A stretch of DNA of 64,000 bases, taken from the NCBI GenBank assembly GCA_032622095.1, contig CP136061.1, positions 266,731,551-266,795,550 of the forward strand, given 5' to 3'. The DNA comes from Siphonodentalium dalli (taxonomy: Eukaryota > Mollusca > Scaphopoda > Gadilida > Siphonodentaliidae). Positions 1-11,536 of the stretch are shown piece by piece (positions within the stretch are counted from its first letter, which is position 1; the number at the start of each line of letters is the position of its first letter). The notes under the pieces were generated by a model. That model ran no database searches, was not told the DNA's origin, and saw nothing but the letters and a program-made list of their open reading frames with translations. Both the position numbers and the translations under genes were made by a program.

Positions 1-3000
1 ATATTTTCTCTCTGAAACAGAACTTAACTCAGAAGTTAAAGGGATTCTATCCTGTAACTGTACAATACTACTTTGGTCAGAAATATGCCCAGAAACATTG
101 GTTTCTGGCTCACTTTCTTTACCACTCAGTTTAGGATCCCTGGTCTCTGTAGTTACTACTGGTTCAGAGAGAGCTCTTTCACTCACCACTTCATTTGTCT
201 TTGTGTTACACTGTTCATTTATTTGTTCATATATTTTATCATTATCCGCTGAATGCGTTACAACAGTTTCCACACATTTACCAGAACTACGTATTTGATC
301 TGCATGACGCTTCCAAATTACATTGTTAGCCACTTCAACTTTATAAGTTACAGGCCCCAATTTCTTCACAATAACTCCATAAATCCACTTTTCAGCCTTT
401 GGTGAATAGTTTCTTACTAAAACTTTATCCCCAACATTAAAAGAATAATTTCTCAATGTGTTTGATTTACTTAAGACTTGCTTCACAAGTGAACTATTTA
501 CAGTTTCTGATACATTTGGCTTTACCAAATCCAATTTACAGCGTAGCTGACGATTCATCAGTAACTTTGCTGGACTTTCATTCGTACTTGGATGCACAGT
601 GTTACGATAACTTAACAAAAAGTTACTTAAACTAGACTGAACCGACTTCCCTTCCTTTACAACTGCCTTAATAGAATTCTTAAACGTTTGCACAAAACGT
701 TCAGCAAGGCCGTTAGACGCAGGGTGATATGGAGCAGATTTGACATGAACCACACCAAAACTTTGTAAGAATTCTTGAAATTCAACAGACGTAAATTGTG
801 GCCCATTATCTGAAACCAAAATTTCTGGACAACCTTGCTGTGAGAAAAGTTTATGCAAAACAGAAATAGTTTTCCGAGAAGTTGTTTTCTTCATCATAAT
901 TACCTCCGGCCATTTGGAATGTGCATCCACAATTACTAAAAACATGTGTCCGAATAACGGACCAGCAAAATCCACATGAATCCTCTGCCAAGATTTTTCT
1001 GGCCACATCCATGGATGTAAAGGCACAGTTGCTACATTGTTTTGATTCTGTTGACATATATCACACTGTTTCACCATATTTTCAATATCATTATCTAATC
1101 CTGGCCACCATACGTATGATCTGGCCAAGGATTTCATTCTAACAATACCAACATGGCCTTGATGAAGTTCCGTCAATATCTTAGACTGTAATGACACAGG
1201 TAAAATAACTCTAATACCCCACATTAAACAACCCTGTTGTATGGTGATTTCATTTCGACGCAAATAATAAGGATTTAATTCACTTTCAGAATTATGAAAC
1301 CACCCAGACAAAACTTTACCGACAACCTTTGACAGAATTGGATCATTCCGTGTTTCCTTCTTTACAACTTTGGAAGTAACTGGTAAAACTTCCATTTGAG
1401 ATAATGCAAAAAATTTATCCAATTGACCACATTCTTCGCCTTTAGAATCTGAACTTTCCAATGGCAACCTAGAAAGACCATCAGCATTACAATGCTCTTT
1501 AGTGTTTCTATATTGTATGGTATAATCATGTGCTGCCAAAAGCAAGGCCCATCTTTGCAATCTAGCTGCGGCTAATGAAGGAATGGCAGAATTTGAACCA
1601 AAAATGGATACTAACGGTTGATGATCTGTAATTAAAACCCATGATCTATTGTATAAATATTGATGGAACTTCTTTATGCCAAATATTATACTTAACGCTT
1701 CTTTTTCGATTTGTGCGTACTTGATTTCAGACACACTCAATAATCTGGATGCAAAGGCTATTGGGCGTTCATCGCCATTTGGCATAACATGTGAAATTAC
1801 AGCGCCAATGACATATGCACTCGCATCGGACGCCATTTTAAGTGGCAGATCCGTTTGATATGGTATCAACACATTTGACGACAAAATCAATGACTTTGCT
1901 GCTTTAAAAGCTTTGTCACATTCAGTACACCAATTCCACTCTACTTGTTTTGACAAGAGATGATTTAATGGAGCAATCACAGTTGACAGATTTGGCAGAA
2001 ATTTACCAAAATAATTCAACAATCCTAAGAAAGATCTTAGTTGTGCTACATTCTTTGGAATTGGTGCTTCATTTATAGCTCTTTCCTTCTCTGGTGACTG
2101 ATGTAATCCATTTTCGTCAATAATATGACCCAAATATTCCACTTGTTTCAAATTGAATTCACATTTTTTGTTTTTATTCGCAAACCAAATTTTTTTTAAA
2201 CGGATCAATACATTCTCTAAATTTTCCCTGTGAAGAGAAGGGGTAGAACCTGTCACCAAGATATTATCCAAATAACACTGTACACCATTTAGCCCTTGCA
2301 ACACTTGATCCATAGTCTTTTGCCAAATAGCTGGACTAGAAGCAACACCAAAAGCTAATCTATTAACTTTATATAGACCCTTGTGTGTATTGATTGTCAA
2401 TAACTTACTACTCTCTACATCACATTTCAATTGAAGATACGCATTAGCCAGATCAATTTTTGTAAAAGTTTGACCTTTGTGACCTCCCTCTAATTGATTG
2501 AAAAGTTCCTCAATACGAGGAATTGGATACCTATCTACATTCAAAACTGGATTTACTGTAACTTTATAATCCCCACAAATTCTAATATCTTTACCATTCT
2601 TCTTCACCACTGGAACTATAGGGGTAGCCCATTCACTATGATCCACCGGAGTTAAAACACCATCTTTTACCATTTTCTCCAGTGATTGTTCTACTTTATC
2701 TCTAATTGAATACGGAACAGGGCGAGCTTTCAAAAATGTAGGCTTACAACCATCTTTAATACTCAATTTGGCTTCCACATCCTCAACAGTCCCTAATTTG
2801 CCATCAAACAATATTTCATATTTCTGTAATAATGTTTCAATATCAAAATCATTTTCCACATGTACAGGTGACGTCACGTGTTGAATACCTGATTGCTCAT
2901 CAGTGGATGCACAAGATTTCTTAGGTATTACCTTATTTTCTTTGGCCACAGAAAGACTATTTAGTTTGTGCCAAGGTAACCGAATCTTGTGTAACCACTG

Positions 3001-3165
3001 ACGGCCAAACAGAGGGCGAACACCTGTCATGCTGTCAACAACATATAATTCTGCTTCACATTGTTGTTTGTTCATAAGCACATTCACCTTTATTTTACCC
3101 TTAGGCTTAATAATTTCGCCTGTATATGTTGACATTTTGACATTTGTCTTCACTAAAGGAACATC
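1..3165 (-). CDS. pol: Pol of Gypsy element 1: protease end, RT, RNase H, integrase (partial)
   Basis: This frame begins in the +1 register relative to gag at the T5 run and stays in one register to position 1, about 1,055 codons, with no stop at any place I checked. Landmarks in order: protease tail; RT with KIDLANAYLQL near 2440 and an active-site box YLDN at 2274-2263; RNase H with DHQPLVSIFGS near 1630 and HCNADGLSRLPL near 1480; integrase with an H-H-C-C finger near 1165-1060, DDE residues in IHVDFAGP (about 975), LVSDNGPQF (about 810) and NGLAERF (about 700); and a GPY/F-like YGVIVKKLGPVTYKVEV near 370. The second catalytic aspartate of the RT box is Asn, which should impair polymerase activity. 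The rest looks coding-competent. Confidence 0.93.
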
Positions 3166-4150
3166 ATAAAAATTCTTGTTCATATAATGTGTGCGGAATT
3201 ATCGATAACGATGAACCGGTGTCCAGTTCCATTCTGAGTTGACGGTCTTGAACCATTGGTTTAACTATAATAGGTTTAATTGAACCCTGAGAATGTTCCA
3301 TGGATAATACAGCCAAATTGTGACAGTCATATGTAAAATCATCGGATTCATCTGACGATAGACTTAAACATGAACTTTCCGAGTCTACTTTTGAAACTTT
3401 ATGTATGTTCGGATATTTCTTCTTATTTCTACACATGCGAACGTGATGTCCGCGTTTTGAACATCCCACGCAATCCCGATCCTTGAAGAAGCATTTATCA
3501 CTAGAATGATTGTTTTTACCACATCTGGAACACGCTGGAAATTTACGGAATTTTCCAAAATTCTCCACTTTTCGAAATTTTTCAGAATTTATCGACATCG
3601 CTTGAACTTTTTCTGAAAAACTGTCATGAAGTTGCTGCGTATCTTTTGACGCTTTTTCCATTGCTACAGCAATCTTATTTGCTTTATCAAATGACAACTC
3701 AGCTTCAGTTAGTAATCGCTTTTGTACCGATACATCTTTTAACCCGCAAACAAAACGATCTCGTAAAGCATCGTTCAAATTTCCGCCAAATTCACAGTGT
3801 TGAGCACATTTCTTTAATGCACATATGTATTCAGAAACAGATTCATTTGACATTTGTCTTCGGTTGTGAAATCTAAATCGTTCAGCAATCAGTAGTGGTT
3901 TGGGAGAAAAGTAATTTTCTAATTTCGTTGTAATTTCGACGAAAGTTTTGTCTCCTGGTTTATCTGGAGTCAATAAAGTTTTCAACAAACTACATGTTTT
4001 TCCTCCAAGTGAACTCAAGAATGCCGGAACGACTTTCTCGTCTTTGATTTCGTTAAACTTTATGAATTGTTCAAATCGTTCTTTATAAGACGAAAAGTCT
4101 TCCACACGTTCGTCAAATTCTTCAATTTTGCCAAAATAAGCAGCAACCAT
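3164..4150 (-). CDS. gag: Gag-protease of Gypsy element 1
   Basis: The frame is open further upstream, but the first ATG is at 4150, just after an A11 run. The product has a gag matrix/capsid-like region over about 210 residues. Two CCHC zinc knuckles follow near residues 215-255: C-x2-C-x4-H-x4-C (CSRCGKNNHSSDKC), then CVGCSKRGHHVRMC. An acidic serine-rich linker comes next, and then the aspartic protease motif LDTGSSLSIIP close to the end. Gag packages element RNA and the knuckles bind nucleic acid. The frame ends in TGA at 3166-3164, immediately after a T5 run, only about nine residues past the protease motif. The rest of protease and pol continue in the +1 frame. Either this is the element's programmed shift or the T run carries one extra base. 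Confidence 0.93.
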   Translation of the reverse strand: MVAAYFGKIEEFDERVEDFSSYKERFEQFIKFNEIKDEKVVPAFLSSLGGKTCSLLKTLLTPDKPGDKTFVEITTKLENYFSPKPLLIAERFRFHNRRQMSNESVSEYICALKKCAQHCEFGGNLNDALRDRFVCGLKDVSVQKRLLTEAELSFDKANKIAVAMEKASKDTQQLHDSFSEKVQAMSINSEKFRKVENFGKFRKFPACSRCGKNNHSSDKCFFKDRDCVGCSKRGHHVRMCRNKKKYPNIHKVSKVDSESSCLSLSSDESDDFTYDCHNLAVLSMEHSQGSIKPIIVKPMVQDRQLRMELDTGSSLSIIPHTLYEQEFL

Positions 4151-4259
4151 TTTTTTTTTTATTTCTTGATCAATTGTCAATTAATTCGGCCAACTAAATG
4201 CACATTCCGCTAGTATTCTGCTCTAACGACATTCAGCGAATACGTTCACTTAGCTCAAT

Positions 4260-4275
4260 CCCATCGTCGTCGCCA
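4260..4275 (-). other. Primer binding site, Gypsy element 1
   Basis: The minus-strand sequence TGGCGACGACGATGGG begins three bases after the LTR end. TGG pairs with a tRNA 3' CCA, and CGACGA-type bases match the acceptor end of animal tRNA-Ser ending CGTCGCCA. The second Gypsy element (5833) has the same site at the same three-base spacing. Confidence 0.75.
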
Positions 4276-4278
4276 AAC

Positions 4279-4676
4279 TGTTACATATTGGGTCCCTGGT
4301 GTGTATTGTCGGACATGTTAACAGCGACACAGTTTATAGCGAAAGAGATCGATTTATTCAATACAGCTCCTAAAATACAACCAGCTCGATGACGTCACAA
4401 ACTCAGTACAAAAGTACGGAAGCCCAGATCAATACATGACAAAAATGGCGTACAGTACCCCTTTAATGTGTTCAAACTACAATTATAAAAAGGTTTTCTC
4501 AACGGCCGGGTTGAACTTTTTGTCGACAAAAACAGAAGCACGAATGATTTTCACTTAGCTCAATACAAAGTCATCATCTACTTGTTTTTACATGTTAGGC
4601 TATTGTGACATCGTGAATTACATTTTAATTGAGCCTTGAAACATTTACATTTGACTGTCGTGCATGTCCCCTAACA
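4279..4676 (-). repeat. 5' LTR of Gypsy element 1
   Basis: On the plus strand the segment starts TGTTACATATTGGG and ends CCCCTAACA, so on the minus strand it runs TGTTAGGGG to TATGTAACA, with the usual TG..CA ends. It is followed after three bases by the primer site. It contains a CRE-like TGACGTCA at 4390-4397 and a minus-strand AATAAA near 4351. The second LTR is outside the window, so the boundaries rest on the terminal inverted bases and the primer site, not on comparison of two LTRs. Confidence 0.8.
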
Positions 4677-5143
4677 GTTACATTTCTTAAATCTTAAATC
4701 AGATTGCTCCCTGACTTCAGAGCGTAGAGGGAGAATCTTTGTTTGGCAGATGTGATCGGTAGTCAAAAGTCTTTCCTGGCACAAATCAAATTAGTTGCGA
4801 CTCAGCTAGTTTTCGTGGCCACAATAGCGTCTCGGATACCAAGGTCGCCACTGTGTGTGGACGGAAGTGAACGCTGGTTTGCGGTACACAGCCATAAACA
4901 AAAGTCGCTCACATCAGACTGACTACGGAAAACGTATATTTTCGTCTTTTCCTCAAATTGTGTAAAAATCACAGCCCGGGTGTCAATCTACCTCGACGAG
5001 GGGTATGTTCCCCAACATTTTCGTAGTTTACAATTTCGTTTCAGTGTCGTGTCTAGTTATCTCGTAAATCAAGGTTAAACCTCCTATTTTCGTGCTAAAA
5101 ACACGTCACGTTTGCGACCAAAAGCACATTTTTCAAACTATAC
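4677..5143. other. Spacer between two Gypsy elements, nothing recognised
   Basis: AT-rich unique-looking sequence with no credible reading frame or repeat structure that I can see. It lies between the 5' LTR of element 1 and the 5' LTR of element 2. The two elements therefore point away from each other. Confidence 0.5.
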
Positions 5144-5829
5144 TGTAGTGTATCAGTCAAAGAGACATAACTCTAGTTTCTTATTCAAGGCAAAAGTATT
5201 GCCCCTTGGTTGGTTTAGTAAAGCATGGCTTCCGGTGTGGAATGTAAATGAAAAGATATTACATTGAAGATGGATTATCTCTTTAAATAACAAATTTAAA
5301 ATAGTTCCGTGGGTATAAAATAATAGATATGAACTGAAGACCCCTGTCCGGAACTTAATATTGATTGTATTTCGAATATTAAATCGGGACCGTTTATGTT
5401 GCTATTTTAGAACAGACCATTCGGATGATACCACATTGCGATATAGAGCACTGAGCTGTTCCTATGGCTACGCACCGAAAGTCAAATATCCCAGATTGAT
5501 TGTGTGTATTGTTTTGTTCCACATATATAAGCGATAATGAGCATAATTAACGTTTATTTGTGACAAAATTGTACAATGAAATTTCTGGTCTTTGTTAACA
5601 GTAACCACTATTGTTCGTTAGCTGAACAAACACACCTTTTTAGACCAGAAAATATTCGAAATAAAATTAATATTAATCGATAGAAGCAATTCCGGACAGG
5701 TGTCTTCGATTCAAATCTAATATTTTATACCCCGGTAACTATATAATACATGTTTACAAAAAGATAATCCACCTTTAAATAGCGTTTAAATACTGGTTAT
5801 CTTATAATCTTAGAGTTGCATATAGTACA
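5144..5829 (+). repeat. 5' LTR of Gypsy element 2 (with nested MITE)
   Basis: The LTR begins TGTAGTG and ends TATAGTACA, giving TGTA..TACA ends. Comparison with the 3' LTR at 21876-22048 shows that about 510 bp (5266-5775) is a later insertion, so the native LTR is about 175 bp. The primer site starts three bases after its end. Confidence 0.9.
5266..5775. mobile_element. TIR MITE inserted in the 5' LTR
   Basis: The insert is absent from the 3' LTR, which provides an empty site. Its ends are long imperfect inverted repeats. The left end reads AAGATGGATTATCT and later GACCCCTGTCCGGAA. The right end, complemented, reads AAGGTGGATTATCT and later GACACCTGTCCGGAA. The arms extend roughly 110-120 bp. 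No coding frame is present, so it is non-autonomous. The target duplication is at most one or two T bases and cannot be fixed. Confidence 0.85.
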
Positions 5830-5832
5830 GAG

Positions 5833-5847
5833 TGGCGACGAGGATAA
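5833..5847 (+). other. Primer binding site, Gypsy element 2
   Basis: TGGCGACGAGGATAA lies three bases after the LTR end. The first 13 bases are complementary to a tRNA-Ser-type 3' end (CCTCGTCG plus CCA). The site and spacing are the same as in element 1. Confidence 0.8.
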
Positions 5848-5860
5848 AACAGATTCGGTG

Positions 5861-6769
5861 ATGGCAGAGGTTAACGCAATTCCCAAGTTTGAGCCATGCG
5901 GAGAGGCGACAGCTCTTCGTCAGAAATGGTATCGGTGGATCAGGGCTTTCGAACTGTTCGTGGAAGGCAGAGGTATTGCAGACGAAAAACAGACACGTGC
6001 TCTATTATTGCACACTGCCGGTCCCGAGGTGCAGGACATTTTCTTTTCGTTGGAAGAAAAAGCACCAGGACAGAACCAAACAGTGCACACAGTAGCACGA
6101 GATTTGCTGACAGAGCATTTTTCGCCAAATGTGAATGTTCCTTACCAGAGAAGTGTACTCAGGGACATGGAGCAAACAGAAGGGGACACGGTTGGACAGT
6201 ATGTGGTACGATTGATACAGCAAGCACTTCTATGTGAATTTAAGGACACGGATGAAATGATCAGGGATAAAGTTAATTGTCGCTCTTTACGACTCAGAGA
6301 AAACTTTTGGAACAGCAGAATTTGAAACTAAAAGATGTTCTGGAAACAGCACAGTGCTTGAAGATGTCAGAAACACAGGCAAAAGCATTGGAAGCAAGCT
6401 TCAGTCAAGTTAACACTTCATAATTCAGAAGTGAATGTTGTGCGATCAAAAACATTTGGACAAAATAATGATGGAAACCTTGGTAAAAATTCTGACTTAC
6501 GCTGTTTTGCCTGTGGATACCAGGGTCACATGAAATCCGATCCAAAATGTCCTGCTAGAGGACAAAGGTGTCGACGGTGTTCAAATTTACTTCATTTTGA
6601 AAGCACATGTAGATCAAGGAAGTTATCGAATCAAGGGAACATATCAGTATCACAGCATGTACGAGCTATTGGACCAGATAGAGGACAGCAGATGAACAGA
6701 ATAATGATCGGGACTACATTTTTAAAATTGGGAAGAGTAATAGAGATGCAGGCAGTTGGGTGGAGTTAA
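5861..6769 (+). pseudogene. gag: Gag remnant of Gypsy element 2
   Basis: The likely start is the ATG at 5861, 28 bases after the primer site. The capsid-like frame is open to 6325 and is then broken by a frameshift. It resumes around 6431-6769 with two zinc knuckles, CFACGYQGHMKSDPKC and CRRCSNLLHFESTC. The family function is nucleocapsid assembly and RNA binding. The lesions mean this copy cannot make a whole Gag. Confidence 0.88.
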
Positions 6770-7238
6770 AGTGGATGTGCTAATTATCAGTGGTTCTTGT
6801 GTAAATGTGATGGATCGAGTTCAGTGGGAAAAGTGTAAAGACGAGAGAATTCATTGTAACAGCAAAACAAGTAATAAACTATTGTATCCATATGGTTCAG
6901 AAAAACCTTTTACAGTGGCTGGAAGTCTTAGGACAGATGTTGCTTTCGGCGACAAAGATGTCGAAGCAGAATTTTTCGTCATAGAAGAAAAAGGATGTGT
7001 GCTGTTGGGAAAAGACACTGCGGCAGAGTTGGGAATTTTAAAACTGAAATTTGAGCAGTCGAGTGTGTGTAGAATCATAGACATGAAAGCCTATTTGTTG
7101 GAGAAATATCCAGATGTTTTTACTGGAATGGGTGAGCTGAAAGACTATGAGCACAAGCTCTCTATTGACTCTAGTATTCCACCAGTTTCGCAGCCACTAG
7201 CTGAGGAGAATTCCTTACAATTTACGCGAGAAACTGGA
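6756..7238 (+). pseudogene. pol: Protease and start of pol, Gypsy element 2
   Basis: The frame contains the protease region GGVKVDVLIISGSCVNVM. The catalytic D-S/T-G triad has lost its aspartate (Ile-Ser-Gly here). CVLLGKDTAAELGIL, typical of the protease-RT linker, follows, then a YPDVF linker and the RT entry region with PPVSQPL. A frameshift lies near 7195, where the expected Arg-rich RIPYNLREKL is read in another frame. The frame is cut at 7238 by the LINE. Confidence 0.88.
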
Positions 7239-7726
7239 TAGGATAGGATAGGATAATTTTATTTACTATACACATACATGGAAAGTACAATTACAAATAA
7301 ATATAATATTAATAGACTATACATGTATATTGCTAGGGGTGATATAGTCATGGCTGACTGTCTTCCTATCACCCCTGGATGTAGTGACAGATTATATGAT
7401 GAAGATGGCCGAATTAACTTGATTGTTTTCAGGTTACGTTTATCGTGTGCAGACTGGGTTTTTAATATATAGGCGTTGTTAGGGCGATGGTACGAAAAGT
7501 GGTTCATATGTATGTATGGGTACCTACTTGGTCGATATAATGAATGATTACTATGAATATACATGTGTGAGTGGAACCGAGTAGGAATAATGTGAGTGAG
7601 GTTTTGGGAATTGTTTTTTGTTTTTTTCAATTAACATGCATACTACAGTGAATTTTGTTTTGTATTGTTTGTTTGTTTTGTTTATTTTGTTATCAGAAAA
7701 ATTATGTATCGTTTGTGCAATCAGGG
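7239..7726 (-). other. LINE 3' UTR and TATCC microsatellite tail
   Basis: A non-coding stretch follows the ORF2 tail on the minus strand. It ends with AATAAAATTA and about four TATCC units at 7239-7257. Microsatellite 3' tails are known in CR1- and L2-type LINEs. Confidence 0.7.
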
Positions 7727-10700
7727 CATCTTCGGTTTTTTGCATCGCACGCTCGCTGAGTAGGTATTAATTATATCCGTTTTCAAACGTTTTCGGAACA
7801 CATGTCTTGATTGTTTAGAGGTATATTTACTTTCTAGGGAATTCCACATAAAGGGGAATGAATGGTATGGGAGAACTTTAGAAAAAGAGATGGTCCTGAA
7901 TTTTTGTACTATTTTTGTACTATAGGATTAGGTTGTCGTCTATTTGGTTCTGCTCTCTTGTCATACATACCAGAAAAAGACACCGGTAAGCGATCGTAGT
8001 ACCAATCATGCATGAAAATGGATGCATGTAATTTATGTAAATCATCTATTTTTAAAATGTTTTCTTGTTTGAAAAGAGGATCGGTGTGACTTCTATATTT
8101 TTTGTTACATATAATTCTGATGGCTCGTTTTTGTAATAAATATAGTTTCTTCACTGCCGATACATGTCCCGATATTTGGATGCCATAAACTAAGTGGCTT
8201 TGAATTAGGGCGAAGTATAATGTTTTGAGAGCCTTGCTCGGGAGAAAATGTTTAACTTTATTAATGCAATAAATTGCATGTGCCATTTTTGAGCATACAA
8301 TAGAAATGTGTTTATTAAAGGTCAGGTTTTCATCTATATGGATACCTAAAAATTTGGCAGACGATTCGTTCCGCATGTTCCCTATCCGTCGAAGTTCGGC
8401 TCCATTGAGATATATTTTAATTGTATTCCATTTTTTGTCATTGTTTTGTGGATGCAAGAGCATATAATTGCTTTTGTTAGCATTGATGGCTAGTTTGTTG
8501 CAGCAACACCAGTCAGATAGATTTCTTAATTCGTTATTGACAAAACTTTGGATTAACGCTTCATTTTGTCCACTGGCCATAAGGGTTGTATCGTCGGCAT
8601 ATGATAAGAGATCCATAGTAGTTGAATTTGACATATCGTTCACGTAGAGGAGAAAACTTATGGGCCCGAGTAAGGACCCCTGAGGAACACCACTTGATGT
8701 ATTAATGAGATTTGACTTGCTTCCATTGAATTCTACGTATTGTCGTCTCTCGTTGAGACAGCTTCGAAACCAGTTGTTTGCCATGCCTCTAATTCCATAA
8801 TGTTCAAATTTTGTAAGTAAGATTTCGTGGTTTATTGTGTCAAAAGCTTTGGACAGATCAAGAAAAAGGGCTACGGTGGAATCTTTAGTGGGCTTTTCAC
8901 AACATGATCCAGTAGATGAATGATGGGATGAAAAGTTGAATGGTTTGGGCGAAATCCGTACTGATGTTTAAATAAGATGTCCGATTCATTAAGAAAATCA
9001 ACTAAACGTTTTTGCATGAGTTTTTCGAGTAGTTTAGAAAATGCGGGAAGAATGCTTATTGGACGATAATTGTTTATATCCCCCTTGTCACTATTTTTCG
9101 GTATTGGTACAACTTTAGCTATTTTCATTTTGTTGGGAACATGACCTTGTTTGAACGACAAGTTGAATATATGCTTTAATGCTGGTGCTACAGAAAATAT
9201 GGTTTCCTTCATCAGTTTTGTAGATATTCCATTGAAGTCACTGCTGGTTTTTCCATTCATTGAGTAGCAAGTTAAAATAACCTCTTGGATTGTGGTGGGC
9301 GTAATATTTAGCTCGTTGCTTTGTCTATTCGTTAAATAATCAAGGAAGTTTACATCTGTGTGATTTTCAATAAGTTCTGTGGTTTTTTGACCTATATTGG
9401 AAAAATAGTCATTAAATTTTTCAGCGATAGTGTCAGGATTTGTAAACTGTATGTTGTTATCATGTAGAACATTCGGGTATCCGTCGGTATTTTTGTCTCG
9501 TTTTATTGCACCTTTGAGGGTCTTCCATGTTTCTTTTAGACTATGCTTATTCTTTTCTAATATTTCACAGTAATACATGCTTCTACTTTTCCGGATAAGT
9601 TTGTTATATAGTTGTCGATATTTGAGGTAGGAATTCGTATGGATGGAGGAAGGCGAGCTTAGTTTACGGGTATATAGTTCTTGTTTCTTAAATGAAGATC
9701 TTATTAATCCGGTGGTCATCCATGGTTCGCGTTTGATGAATTTTTTGGGTATGTTTCGGGTAATGGGCGGAATAGCTACGTTGTATGCTGTCAGATAGAT
9801 ATCCAAAAAGTTTTCGTATGCTTGATCTACATTATCACAATCACAAACCGAATGGAAATTACACGATTTAAGAGTATCGTTGAATTTATTAATATTTTCT
9901 TGGGAAAAGTTTCGTCGGGGAGTGCGCATGGTTTCATGTGGGGTTTTTAATCGGTTATGTCCGTTATGACCTTCGGTATCAGTGAGAAATACCCCAAAGT
10001 GATCTGACAAATCACATGTAACTATACCAGAGCAGTGCTCGTTTCGAAGATTATTTGTGTATATATGATCGATAAGGGTCGCTGAGTGATCGGTCATTCT
10101 TGTCGGTTTTGTTATCATGGGCACGAATCCTCGTGTGAATACATTGTTTAAAAAGTCGTTTGTTTTATTGTGCGCATCGAAATTTAGTAGATCGATATTG
10201 AAATCACCGATTATATAAGTCTTATGATTTTTAATTATATCTAAGATTTCATCGAATTTAGAGGCAAACTTGTCAAAGTCAGCTTTTGGTGCCGTGTTAG
10301 GTCTATAAATACATCCTATGATATATATTTCATGTTTTCCGAATTCAAGCTCAATGAACACCGTTTCAATAACATGTGGGATAAATATTGATAGATCGGG
10401 TCTATTTTTGTACGTAATAGTGTCTCTTATGTAAATACCAACACCACCCCTACCATCATCGTGATCAGGCCTTGATTTATATTCTATGGGATGATAACCG
10501 GAGAGTATAAAGTCCGATGCTTGATGTATTTTAAATGTTTCGGTTAGCGCTATTATATCAAGATTGTTGTCATTGATTTTCATGTCACATAAAAGATTTT
10601 GTAAATTTTCAAAATTTGCATTGATGCTTCTGCAGTTAAGACCAAACATTGACAGTTTATTCTTCTTGTTGAGAATATCTTTTGCTTGTAAAGTTGAGAA

Positions 10701-10832
10701 GTAACGGCATTTGTTTTTATCAAAAATGGACAAAGTTGGTTCTTCGTCTTTCTCTAGGCTAGCCCATTTGGCGGCAAGATCGAAATTCGGCGCTTAACCA
10801 ACCTCACTCAGTGTTACGTTATTTGTGGCCAT
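7727..10832 (-). pseudogene. LINE ORF2: AP endonuclease and reverse transcriptase, three lesions
   Basis: The likely start is the ATG at 10832. An in-frame TAA at 10796-10794 is the first lesion. The endonuclease domain (about 10650-9900) shows FGLNCRSIN, ALTETF, GGVGIYI, YIIGDFNIDL and CDLSDHFGVF. The RT domain shows [26 protein letters not shown], a break at about 8875 needing one missing base, then [14 protein letters not shown] in another frame, [10 protein letters not shown] and the catalytic LSYADDTTL near 8615. At 7899-7925 an 11-bp unit (TTTTTGTACTA on the plus strand) is tandemly doubled, which brings in the stop at 7909. The expected C-terminal tail continues in another frame to about 7727. 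All catalytic boxes are preserved, so the copy is recent. Confidence 0.9.
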
Positions 10833-10839
10833 GATGTGA

Positions 10840-11536
10840 TTTGATGATATTTGATATAACATATGTGCCCTTGTTCAAATCAGTTAGCATATACCCGTGG
10901 TTTAAGTACGGTCTGCACACGACGTTGCACCTGAAAATAATTTTAGACAAGGTAAGATGCATTTTTTGTTTTTTCATGGGAAGAATTTTCTTTCGTGGGT
11001 ATATTAATTATGATAGCTTCACACTGTGAACTCGGGAAATTGATTGCAGTATTTCAAGTTGTTTAGGGGAAAGAGTTTTCGAATTGAATTGTAAGCTAAA
11101 AAACAACTTTATTTCTGTTAGTGACCACGGATTTTCCCAAGTTCACGGCGCGAATAACGAGGCAAATTTCCATTTATAAGCTAAATGATAAGAATGGTAT
11201 AAGTACTTTGGCATCATTTTGATCGGGTGAGCATTTATGAGAAAAAAAATATGAATTGGGTGGAAACTGAGATATAAAGAGTCAGAGTATGTCGATACAG
11301 AGCAAAATAACAACAGCAATAACAACAATAAAGGTATTAAAAAGGACAAATTATGGTACAAGTTCATGAAGTATGTTAGATTTGTGCAAAGATTAATATG
11401 TGTTTATAGAGCTGAGCGATGGGTGCCTTTGATGGGTGGTGCGTTTATATAATTTACTATTTAAATAATAGTTTACACAATTTCGTATCATAGAAACACC
11501 ATCTATATTTTTTGGTCCATGGACGATTGATTAAAG
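10840..11536. other. Unassigned repeat sequence inside the LINE
   Basis: No credible gene. An imperfect inverted pair, GTGAACTCGGGAAAT near 11029 and its complement ATTTTCCCAAGTTCAC near 11128, frames about 100 bp. Part may still be LINE sequence between ORF1 and ORF2, but I could not confirm that. Confidence 0.4.

Larger units (their letters stand above)
1..4676 (-). mobile_element. Ty3/Gypsy LTR retrotransposon, 5' LTR to pol (cut by window edge)
   Basis: Read on the minus strand this stretch gives, in order: a 398-bp 5' LTR (4676 to 4279), a three-base spacer, a primer binding site beginning TGGCGACGACG, gag with two CCHC knuckles, protease, reverse transcriptase, RNase H and integrase. 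That order (integrase after RNase H) is the Ty3/Gypsy order. The 3' LTR and polypurine tract lie beyond position 1. Apart from one frame change between protease and the rest of pol, every landmark in pol that I checked is in a single frame, so this is a young copy. The double zinc knuckle and the serine-tRNA-like primer site fit the Mag-type branch; that placement is inference. Confidence 0.95.

Noticed and set aside
851-1142. Frames on both strands (68 and 73 codons)
   Set aside because: They are shadows of the integrase region of Gypsy element 1 in other frames.
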